Shown here in pieces: positions 21,844 through 31,900 of a stretch of DNA of 64,000 bases (positions are counted from its first letter, which is position 1; every line of letters starts with the position of its first letter). Under the pieces are notes generated by a model. That model worked only from the letters and a program-made list of their open reading frames with translations. It was not told the DNA's origin and made no database searches. The position numbers and the translations under genes are program-made. Source of the DNA: Plazaster borealis (taxonomy: Eukaryota; Echinodermata; Asteroidea; Forcipulatida; Labidiasteridae); assembly GCA_021014325.1 (NCBI GenBank), contig JAJGQC010000655.1, positions 1 through 64,000 of the forward strand, in the 5' to 3' direction.

Positions 21844-22041
21844 TCATTTCTGCTCTCTTGGGTTGCACTCTCAACCCGCAGAAAAGAGTTCTAATCTTTG
21901 GTTGCGCTCTCAACCACAGAAATTTCTCTCTCTCCGGTTGCACTATCAACCACAGAAGTTTCTAACTCTTTTTACCCTGCTCTGAACTCTTCAGTGCCAA
22001 CCTACCTAATCAGCACCAATCATCCCACTTCTTACACCATT

Positions 22042-23292
22042 TGTGGCGGGTTTCCCGCGAGTCTCATCTAGATTTGGAAGTCAGAGAGAGGTTCACCATC
22101 TGTGGCGAAAGTCTCGCAAACCCCAAACCCAAATGGTACCTCGGCCTTGGAAATACTTCGAGCAATCTCAGGCCCAGGGATGTGAGCTCGTTTGGAGGAG
22201 ATCTACCGCCGATTGGTTACTGATTGTCTTGGCACTCTGGGGCAGGGCAGGATAAATTCCTGGGGGAATGACACACAAATAACGGACGCAGGCACAGTTC
22301 TATGTGTCAATTCTTCTCTCATTACCTCAAGGGCAATTCTCTTTAATGCCTTCTCTGGCAACTCTCTTTCACGGAAATTACCTTTCCTTCCTCTAACCTT
22401 TTACAAACCTTTAGACAAACCTTGTCTTACGTGAGTGCACCCCTCACGGAACCAATCCAGTCTAACAGCAAATTTGGCAACCAAAATGCACACGCTAGCA
22501 CGCCGACTGTTTCACAGTGTCTCTATCTGAGCTTCCTTACAGTTGGATTACTCAACCAGTAATGAACGGCCCGGAGTCAACCTCTATGGTCAACTGTCTA
22601 GTCAGCTAATCTCTATGATCAACCCACTGTGCCATTCAAGTTCTATGTGAACTCAACTACTAGCTGTCACTTCATCACAACTACTCTGAAAGGCTACTCA
22701 ATCACTGCAACACAATCGTAAAGCAACAATTTATACAACAAATGAACCTACCGGCACGACTACTACTGGATCGCTCACCGGAACGCTGCACTCAGCAAGT
22801 TACACAGTTATCAGGGCTGTAGAAAGATATGAAAGCGGGTCGGAGACAACAGTGTGTTTCTGGCGGACACAACAGCAACCCAACACTCACTGGAGTGCTC
22901 GCTGAGTATTCCCGCACCACCAAAGCTTCACGTCTTTCGCAGAGCCCTAAATAACACGTCTTACTTACTCGGAATCTGAGACAACACTTTCTTGTTCGCG
23001 AACCAAAATCACACTGCCAGGCCAGCCCGGGCGTGCCCGGACAAGCCACGCAGCGGCACTCGACTTGGACACACCCAGGTATCACCCGATCACCACCTGA
23101 TTGGACAATGCCCGCCTGCATCCACGCCGGCAGCCTGTTCTCGGTAGCTCGCTCAACCCACATTGGTCACAGCGACCTGCCACTCACACTGCCATCACCT
23201 CCGACCTACTTCCGCACTAAAGGTTCAAGAACCTTCTCGAAGAAAGGGCAGATTAGACTTGTGTCGGTCCACCCAATCTCGTCACAATAACA
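22042..23292 (-). repeat. 5' LTR of the gypsy element
   Basis: On the minus strand it starts TGTTATTGTGACGAG and ends CCCGCCACA, with the TG..CA ends usual for LTRs. A primer-site-like TGGTGTAAGAAGTGGG follows two bases after. The length is about 1.25 kb. No partner LTR exists in the window. The open frame at 22792-23163 within it is not a recognisable protein. Confidence 0.7.
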
Positions 23293-23857
23293 TCAGATAC
23301 AAACAATTCAATTTGACGTATTTTTGACCGCGAGAGGGCGTATGTGGACCAATTTCACGTGATGAAAAACTAGAAAACAAACAGGGTTTTTTCATTTTTT
23401 GTTATTTTTATGTTTATGTATTTCACTATTGATGTAAGAAAACTACATACAGGCAATTAAAATAAGATGAAACTGTAATTGTGCTGCTAGACATTCCCTG
23501 ATGTAAGCGCCCTCATGTGGTAAAAATATGGTCAATTCTTGTAACATTCTGATTGATTGGTATTACTTTGGTGTCAATGTATATCTATACACGGGTACCA
23601 GCTAACTTTTAAAAAAATACACACAAAAAACATTTGAAAACTGTGACTGGCTTTAAACAGAGGAAGGGTTTTGTGCACAAGTCTAGAAGATTAATTAATA
23701 TGGTGTGGCTATTGAAACTTCACACAGTTTAATGATGAGTGCACAACAACTATGTGAGAATTCACACACACCATGTGTGTTCATAATAAAACTATGCACC
23801 TATGCATTTGTTTGTATTGAATTTTTGCCAACAAATTGTCTTGATTTCTTTACACAG

Positions 23858-23931
23858 CTTGCATTTGAGTCTTTAGCAGTGATCAGCAGTGCATTAACAT
23901 GGTTAGAGGCAGGAGAGCTTGTAGTTTGCAG
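23858..23931 (+). CDS. MDN1: midasin VWA exon C, copy 2
   Basis: This 74-bp exon has the same splice sites as 17424-17497 and encodes LAFESLAVISSALTWLEAG. Copies C-D and C'-D' add 189 bp each, so splicing all four would keep frame but double 63 residues of the VWA domain. Confidence 0.9.
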
Positions 23932-24399
23932 GTAGGGAAATTGCTTTATGCCTTTGGACTCACTCAGGATTTTTCCTTGGCTCGGATTTGTTCCTAATAT
24001 GTTCTCACAATTGTCTTTGAAATGGTAAACTTGCTTGCTACCAAGGGGAAACCCAGACCCACTACTCTAGTTCTTTATTTGTGGTGATGTTGAGTCTTAA
24101 GAAATGTAACACCCAGGAGGTTCAGGGGGCTTGATCCTCTAGACCAAGGGGAAACCCAGACCCACTACCCTAGTTCTTTATTTGTGGTGATGAAGAGAGT
24201 CTTTAAAAATGTTACACCTCTTCTCTTTTTGTCACTCCATGTAATTTAGATAAGATTGGATTACCTGACCCATGGATAAGCACTTGTTATTTGGGTCTAC
24301 TGACCACAGTCCTTCTGAATCCTTCACTTTGGTAATTGGATATAGAAGGATTTGGGACTGGATGGATTTGAATGATTAACTTTGACTTTTGATTTGTAG

Positions 24400-24514
24400 T
24401 TTTGGTGAGTCTGTCCAGCTTCTCCATCCATTCCATGAGCAGTTCACTGATCAATCAGGAGCCAAGATACTCCGACAATTTACTTTCTCTCAGACTAAGA
24501 CCAAGATTGGACAG
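24400..24514 (+). CDS. MDN1: midasin VWA exon D, copy 2
   Basis: It encodes the same protein as 17864-17978, with acceptor TTTGTAG and donor CAG|GTAAGC. It directly precedes the single-copy exon at 25530. Confidence 0.92.
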
Positions 24515-24638
24515 GTAAGCCCAAGTTCCAATTGGGAGGGGAACTGTGAACTATGCAGACAGATCACTTTCTCCTTGCAATATTATATTTTGTAATGGGA
24601 TGAATAATGCCTGCAATAGCTGATGGGTTTTAAAGAGG

Positions 24639-24935
24639 AAGGAAATGTCAAGTTCAATTTTGTGATGTACTCATTTCCCAATAGAGATAGAGTCCTCATG
24701 TGAGTGGGGAAAAAGCTACAAGTCTCTAACCTCATGTAAAAATGGTGTAGATCGTAAAGATACATTTTTCCCAGAACAATGTCATCAGATATTTTGGATT
24801 TTGGAAGGGTTTTGAATGCAATGGCAATTTACACCATTTTAAAGTGAGGTTACAGACTTGTAATTTTTCAACAACTCACATGACGACTCTATTGGACAAT
24901 GAGTACATCACAAAACTTAATTTGACATTACCCTT
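24639..24935. mobile_element. MITE with long inverted repeats, copy 2
   Basis: This is the counterpart of 18103-18421, with arms starting AAGGAAATGTCAAGTTCAA. It has one GTTTTGAATGCAATGG unit instead of three. Confidence 0.75.
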
Positions 24936-24946
24936 GCTCTTTTAAT

Positions 24947-25102
24947 ATGTCTATGTCCACATTGAGCAAATTTGAGTATGACGTAGACCAACGGCTGGGA
25001 TACAACATTGAAGAAGGCATTGACAGTGATCTAGCAACAGCTACAGACAAAGTCACCAATTTAGACAAGGCCTTCTGTAATATTCCTCAAGAAGCAAACT
25101 GA
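24947..25102 (+). CDS. 51-codon open frame in a midasin intron, copy 2 (unknown)
   Basis: It has the same length as 18433-18588 and an intact stop. Four amino-acid differences are visible (two G/D, Q/R, I/T). The upstream acceptor-like AG of copy 1 is AA here. The function is unknown. Confidence 0.22.
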   Translation: MSMSTLSKFEYDVDQRLGYNIEEGIDSDLATATDKVTNLDKAFCNIPQEAN

Positions 25103-25529
25103 GCTGGTTTAAGTATTGCTAGAACTCTAACCTTTTCATTCAATGTGAACAGGCGCAAAACAATATCAAATCGTTAGTAGTTGTTTTAAGAACTAAGTCT
25201 TTATTATTGAAGTGATGTTTACAGAACAGATGACTCACTGTAATCATTCACATTACATATCATAGTCTGAGTATTGTTTGTTGTTGTAATCTATTGTCTA
25301 AAAAGCCTTCAAACTTGACAAAACGTCCTCCATGTTGAATCCCCCCTAAGTCTCCCTTCAGTATTCTTTATAGCAGTACTTAATAACCATTATTTTACTG
25401 CTGGGTTGAAGGCAGCTGATTGTTTCCATGTTACTGTTTTATTTGACATTCCTGCTCCTTCAAGACTCAAGTTCTAGGCTTTACAATGTTAACATCTTCT
25501 GGTGGTGTTGTTTTCCTTTCCCATCTTAG

Positions 25530-25742
25530 TTGTTAAACTATGCCACAGCCAGCATGCTCTCTGCCCGTTCCCGTCTGCAAACTACAGGTAGCTCAATGGA
25601 GACATCTCAACTGCTCTTAGTCGTCTCAGATGGGAGAGGTTTATTCCTGGAAGGCATGGAGAAAGTGAAAGCTGCGGTCAGGGAGGCCCGGGATGCCAAC
25701 GTCTTCCTTGTGTTTTTGGCATTAGATAATCCTGAAAATAAG
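25530..25742 (+). CDS. MDN1: midasin VWA exon E (SDGRGLFLEG)
   Basis: This 213-bp exon (acceptor CATCTTAG, donor AAG|GTTAGC) is in phase 0 at both ends. It encodes LLNYATASML, then SQLLLVVSDGRGLFLEGMEK and ARDANVFLVFLALDNPENK. The SDGRG loop is a signature of the midasin VWA domain. The frame reads on past the donor for 43 codons; that stretch belongs to a palindromic repeat, not the gene. Confidence 0.95.
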
Positions 25743-27319
25743 GTTAGCAGGGTCCAATGTCATAAAGCTGTTAAGCACAAAATGTTGCTTAACGAATTAC
25801 CTTTAAGCAAAAGACAGCGGCCCACCAGTCCTATAACAATGAATTACACTGTACTTTGGTCGGTAACCTAAATCTACTAAGGAAGGTAAGTTTTTGTGCT
25901 GAACAGTCCAGGGTCAATTTTCATAAGCGACCAAGAAGATCTGGCCGTGTGTGAGTACGTTGGTAAAGGGTTTGCATTATTGCATTACTCCTCTGCTTAT
26001 AAAAAGATAAGGTGTTTATTATGAATAATGATAAGAGCAGAAAAATTTGTTTTTAGCAAATGTGTGTTTCATTAACCATCAAGAATGTGTGGCTGGGTGG
26101 GTATACACATTTAAACCAGGGACCTATAACAAAAGTGGACAATGGGTTCCCTGGTTGGATGAAGGTACCCAGTTGGAAAGTCTACAAAACCAATGGGAGC
26201 TGTTGCCAAAAAGTTAGAGTCCAAACTATAGAGGGACAATAGGAGGTCCCTGATTGCAGGTGTTAACACACTTGTGTGCATTGGTAAAGAATTTGCATTC
26301 TTGCATTACTCCTCATATCAGTGCTTATAAGAATTGCTGGCAAGTTAGCGTGCCTTTTACTTTGCTTATGGTAAGCAGTGATTATTAACTTTGCTTATGG
26401 TAAGCAGTGATTATTAAATACAAAGGTGTTTAGGGCAGCTCCATAGTCAGACAATGTCTGCTTACATGCTTTATGGAATTGGCCCCTGGATCCAGAATTG
26501 TTTTCAAAATCTTTAAAACCAAGTCAAATCTCAAGTCCTTATTGAGGTCTAAGAACTAAAGTCACTGAATTTTTGATGGAAACTTTATCGCTAAGTCTGA
26601 AGACAGTCACTTGATCTAAAAATCATGTACAATTTACTCCTTAAAAGCTTCCAAATAATGGAGCAAAGAATCACAGAGTAGTTTTTGTTCTGAAGTCTTT
26701 GTAAGGTTGCTTGCAATACACTCTTCAAATGAATGAAGCAACCCATTAAACTGATGTTTTTACAGGGATTGGGCAACCATAAGTCTGGCTATAGTCCACC
26801 ATGCTTGTGCAAGATAGCATTGGAGAATGCCACGTGTTGTTTCTAAAGTCATAGAGCAAGGAGTGCACAATGGGCAGACTTTATACCTCAGTCATTACAA
26901 AGTAGTTTATTCTGACTCTCTTTCTGAAGGAGTCAATGATAAATTAGTCCCTAAAGACGACTTTAAAGTCGAGCCTCATTTTAAATCGGTTTAGTTAAGT
27001 CTCAATAGACTCTTCCCATGAAATATGTAAATTACATCACGCGTACGTACTAACACTGTTGGTTGGCAACATGATGGAATATCGCGTCTTTTTGTATGGG
27101 GCTGATGGTGGCGCAGTTGTGCGTCTGCTTAGTGCACATCTGTATGGTGTTTGCCAATCAATAGTGTCTGTATGCATGCGTGAATGTAATTAATGTTTTT
27201 AATGTGAAGGGCTAATTCCACAGAACATGTGACATTAGTTTGACTTTGATAGAGAAGATAACTCAAGCCATTTATTAGAAGATTCAAGCTGATTGTATGC
27301 AATGTTTTGTGTCGGACAG
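25743..27319 (+). other. last midasin intron with palindromic-repeat fragments
   Basis: Bases 25765-25940 and 26330-26490 carry pieces of the GGGCCCAATTTCATAAAGC family (TAAGCACAAAATGTTGCTTAA and GCTTTATGGAATTGGCCCC-like ends). A 31-bp block with TTTGCTTATGGTAAGCAGTG is doubled at 26370-26417. No coding sequence is seen. Confidence 0.6.
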
Positions 27320-27508
27320 GATTCCATTCTTGACATCAAGGTTCCTATCTTTGGTGGAGCTGGGGAGCTTCCTCAAATCAGCACCTACATGGAACACTTC
27401 CCGTTCCCCTTCTACATCATCCTTAAAGATATCAACTCCATGCCAGAGACACTCAGTGATGCCTTGAGACAGTGGTTTGAGCTGGTCACAGCTGGGGACA
27501 TTCAGTAG
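27320..27508 (+). CDS. MDN1: midasin terminal exon
   Basis: After acceptor GGACAG it encodes DSILDIKVPIFGGAGELPQI, then MEHFPFPFYIIL and the very conserved LSDALRQWFELVTAGDIQ, ending at TAG 27506-27508. The position of the stop matches the natural C-terminus of midasin. This fixes the gene end and the + orientation. Confidence 0.96.
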   Translation, partial: DSILDIKVPIFGGAGELPQISTYMEHFPFPFYIILKDINSMPETLSDALRQWFELVTAGDIQ

Positions 27509-28800
27509 TGACAGGGCTATAGGCCTTGTTCAAGAGTTTGCTATCTTAAGTCTTAATCTCTGACTACAAAGGTTGTATAAGTTATGCAGTAATGTTGGTG
27601 TTTGGAGCGTAATTCAAAGTAGTGAAGGAGTCTCTGTGTTCAACCTCTATGCAATGGCTTTCCAATGTACCCTTCTTGGTTTACAGGCTGGGGTTTAAGG
27701 TTAGGGGTTAGGGTTGGGGTTAGGAATAGGAAAATACACTAGGGGTGTCGGAACATATGTGTAACCATTTCATCATCATGGATATTGTTTTGTATAACAA
27801 CAGTAAACAGTTATAATCTTTCTTTCACCTAATCTTTCTTCAGACAAATTTAAACGGATCTTTCAAATCTATAAATTCATCGCCCAGAAAAAGAAGAAGT
27901 TTACACAAGCATACAAGTTTGACCTGTGTTGGATTGTTTTAGTGGAGCCAATTTGCTCTGATCGCACAATTGCAGTGAAAACACATGTGTTGCCGCCAGT
28001 GTTGGAAAGTTTGGAATTTGTAAGAAGTAAATGTTCTAACATGAATGTTAATATAATTAACCCTTGTCTGAGGTTGGGACACATTTATTTAGTTCACATT
28101 TTGTTCACAGAAAACAATATTCACAAAATATTGAACCGAGCCCTACATCCTTTTCATTGGAATCTCTTTTATTACTTTGCAAGTCATTCTTGTGTCATTG
28201 TAAAGTTTCTGAACAATATGCAGCATATATAATTATTGTAACTCCAATTGAGAATGTTATTGTCTTACGGAAGTTTGTTAAATTGATGACTCTTTTTAAA
28301 AAGATGATCTGGCTTTTCTTCAGCTTTCCGTTTCTGCTGGTAATCATAGAATCATGCAGATAGCATGTATGACGTTGGTACCTGCTTATCTATCAATGTG
28401 CTTTGTGTCTTGCAGTGGCTGGACCAGACATTTTCATGTCTGGGGGGGGGGGCATTTTATGTATCTAACCATTCATTTGTGCATTTTTTTTAATATCATG
28501 GGAGGTGGTCGTCTTCAGGGTTCTGAGTGGGGATACGTCCCCCTTCCCCCACCCCTCTGGTTATGCCACTGGCGTCTTAATTCTTTACGAAAACAATAAA
28601 GATGCAAAATGTTCAGGTCAACTTATTAAAACAAAACAGTGTGGCTGGTATTACTTAAATTAAACATAACTAGCTAGGTATTGGACTTGGACATATTTAT
28701 ATTGTTTAATATTTACGAGTATTTTGAAAACATGCTCATATTTTTCAAATTAAACAGGATCTCAAGATTTTGTCACACTGTATTTAAAGCACCCCCTTAA
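27509..28800. other. 3' flank of midasin
   Basis: It is probably 3' UTR followed by spacer. A telomere-like GGTTAGGGGTTAGGGTTGGG stretch lies near 27699-27727. A G run lies at 28441-28451. AATAAA occurs near 28595. No gene is recognised; short frames here are AT-rich. Confidence 0.5.
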
Positions 28801-28920
28801 TATTGTAAACAAATGGAAAATAAAATGAGAAAATACATTTAAAATAGTTTTCTTTTTAAGTTGAGTTGTGTAACAAACAAAAATAGTTAAAGAAAATGGT
28901 CCTGAATAAGTCAAAAGTAC

Positions 28921-31900
28921 AAGTTTAACCCCTTGCAGTTTTTTTAAACAAAAATCCCGGCTCAAAAAGGCCCATTTTTAAAAATTGGGCTGAAAGTAAA
29001 ATGTTCTGAAATCGCTCCAAAAAACAAGTTTAACCCCTAGCAGTTTTTTTAACCGAAAAACCCGGCTCAAAAAGGCCCATTTTTAAAAATTGGGCTGAAA
29101 ATAAAATGTTCTGAAATCGCTCCAAAAAACAAGTTTAACCCCTTGCAGTTTTTTTAACTGAAAATCCTGGCTCAAAAAGGCCCATTTTTAATAATTGGGC
29201 TGAAAAATAAAATGTTCTGAAATCGCTCCAAAAAACAAGTTTAACCCCTTGCAGTTTTTTTAACCAAAAATCCTGGCTCAAAAAGGCCCATTTTTAAAAA
29301 TTGGGCTGAAAATAAAATGTTCTGAAATCGCTCCAAAAACTAGTTTAACCCCTTGCAGTTTTTTTAACCAAAAATCCATTTTTAAAAATTGGGCTGAAAA
29401 TAAAATGTTCTGAAATCGCTCCAAAATACAAGTTTAACCCCTTGCAGTTTTTTAAAGTGAAAATCCTCGCTCAAAAAGGCCCATTTTTAAAAATTGGGCT
29501 GAAAATAAAATGTTCTGAAATCGCTCCAAAAAAACAAGTTTAACCCCTTGCAGTTTTTTTAACCAAAAATCCTGGCTCAAAAAGGCCCATTTTTAAAAAT
29601 TGGGCTGAAAATAAAATGTTCTGAAATCGCTCCAAAAAACAAGTTTAACCCCTTGCAGTTTTTTTAACTGAAAATCCTGGCTCAAAAAGGCCCATTTTTA
29701 ATAATTGGGCTGAAAATAAAATGTTCTGAAATCGCTCCAAAAAACAAGTTTAACCCCTTGCAGTTTTTTTAACCAAAAATCCTGGCTCAAAAAGGCCCAT
29801 TTTTAAAAATTGGGCTGAAAATGAAATGTTCTGAAATCGCTCCAAAAAACAAGTTTAACACCTTGCAGTTTTTTTAACCAAAAATCCCGGATCAAAAAGG
29901 CTAATTTTTAAAAATTGGGCTGAAAATAAAATGTTCTGAAATCGCTCCAAAAAACAAGTTTAACCCCTTGCAGTTTTTTTAACTGAAAATCCTGGCTCAA
30001 AAAGACCCATTTTTAATAATTGGGCTGAAAATAAAATGTTCTGAAATCGCTCCAAAAAACAAGTTTAACACCTTGCAGTTTTTTAAAGTGAAAATCCTCG
30101 CTCAAAAAGGCCCATTTTTAAAAATTGGGCTGAAAATAAAATGTTCTGAAATCGCTCCAAAAAACAAGTTTAACCCCTTGCAGTTTTTTTAACCAAAAAT
30201 CCTGGCTCAAAAAGGCCCATTTTTAAAAATTGGGCTGAAAATAAAATGTTCTGAAATCGCTCCAAAAAACAAGTTTAACCCCTTGCAGTTTTTTTAACTG
30301 AAAATCCTGGCTCAAAAAGACCCATTTTTAATAATTGGGCTGAAAATAAAATGTTCTGAAATCGCTCCAAAAAACAAGTTTAACACCTTGCAGTTTTTTT
30401 AACCAAAAATCCCGGCTCAAAAAGGCCCATTTTTAAAAATTGGGCTGAAAATAAAATGTTCTGAAATCGCTCCAAAAAACAAGTTTAACACCTTGCAGTT
30501 TTTTTAACCAAAAATCCCGGCTCAAAAAGGCCCATTTTTAAAAATTGGGCTGAAAATAAAATGTTCTGAAATCGCTCCAAAAAACAAGTTTAACCCCTTG
30601 CAGTTTTTTTAACTGAAAATCCTGGCTCAAAAAGGCCCATTTTTAATAATTGGGCTGAAAATAAAATGTTCTGAAATCGCTCCAAAAAACAAGTTTAACC
30701 CCTTGCAGTTTTTTTAACCAAAAATCCTGGCTCAAAAAGGCCCATTTTTAAAAATTGGGCTGAAAATAAAATGTTCTGAAATCGCTCCAAAAAACAAGTT
30801 TAACCCCTTGCAGTTTTTTTAACCAAGAATCCTGGCTCAAAAGGCCCATTTTTAAAAATTGGGCTGAAAATAAAATGTTCTGAAATCGCTCCAAAAACAA
30901 GTTTAACACCTTGCAGTTTTTTTAACCGAAAATCCCGGCTCAAAAAGGCCCATTTTTAATAATTGGGCTGAAAATAAAATGTTCTGAAATCGCTCCAAGA
31001 AACAAGTTTAACCCCTTGCAGTTTTTTTAACTGAAAATCCTGGCTCAAAAAGGCCCATTTTTAAAAATTGGGCTGAAAATAAAATGTTCTGAAATCGCTC
31101 CAAAAAACAAGTTTAACACCTTGCAGTTTTTTTAACCAAAAATCTTAGCTCAAAAAGGCCCATTTTTAAAAATTGGGCTGAAAATAAAATGTTCTGAAAT
31201 CGCTCCAAAAAACAAGTTTAACCCCTTGCAGTTTTTTTAACCAAAAATCCCGGCTCAAAAAGGCCCATTTTTAAAAATTGGGCTGAAAATAAAATGTTCT
31301 GAAATCGCTCCAAAAAACAAGTTTAACCCCTTGCAGTTTTTTTAACCAAAAATCCTGGCTCAAAAAGGCCCATTTTTAAAAATTGGGTTGAAAATAAAAT
31401 GTTCTGAAATCGCTCCAAAAAACAAGTTTAACTCCTTGCAGTTTTTTTAACTGAAAATCCTGGCTCCAACAGGGCCATTTTTAAAAATTGGGGTGAAATT
31501 AAAATGTTCTGAATTCGCTCCTAAAAACAAGTTTAACACCTTGCAGTTTTTTTTAACCGAAAATCCTGGCTCAAAAAGGCCCATTTTTAAAAATTGGGCT
31601 GAAAATAAAATGTTCTGAAATCGCTCCAAAAAACAAGTTTAACCCCTTGCAGTTTTTTTAACCAAAAATCCTGGCTCAAAAAGGCCCATTTTTAAAAATT
31701 GGGCTGAAAATAAAATGTTCTGAAATCGCTCCAAAAAACTAGTTTAACCCCTTACAGTTTTTTTAACCAAAAATCCATTTTTAAAAATTGGGCTGAAAAT
31801 AAAATGTTCTGAAATCGCTCCAAAATACAAGTTTAACCCCTTGCAGTTTTTTAAAGTGAAAATCCTCGCTCAAAAAGGCCCATTTTTAAAAATTGGGCTG

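Larger units (their letters stand above)
18612..23292 (-). mobile_element. defective Ty3/gypsy LTR retrotransposon fragment
   Basis: Read on the minus strand it has a 5' LTR (23292-22042), a TGGTGTAAGAAGTGGG primer-site-like segment (about 22040-22023), gag, protease, a residual RNase H tail and integrase. It stops inside integrase at 18612. Reverse transcriptase and most of RNase H are missing, and there is no 3' LTR. The right boundary of the LTR abuts copy 2 of segment C, and the left boundary abuts copy 1. Several frames are broken, so it is not autonomous. Confidence 0.9.
23293..25127. repeat. duplicated segment C, copy 2
   Basis: It corresponds to 16838-18611. Unlike copy 1 it has an insertion of about 100 bp near 24090-24195, in which ACCAAGGGGAAACCCAGACC and its neighbours are repeated. 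It has fewer 17-bp units in the MITE centre. It ends at the same base (GCTAGAAC) and then continues into the intron before exon 25530. Confidence 0.9.

Noticed and set aside
25743..25871. Extension of the midasin exon beyond 25742
   Set aside because: The frame stays open, but the sequence belongs to a palindromic repeat. The donor at 25743 and the next exon fit the conserved protein.
27699..27727. Interstitial telomere
   Set aside because: The GGTTAGGGGTTAGGGTTGGG stretch is only about 30 bp and imperfect.
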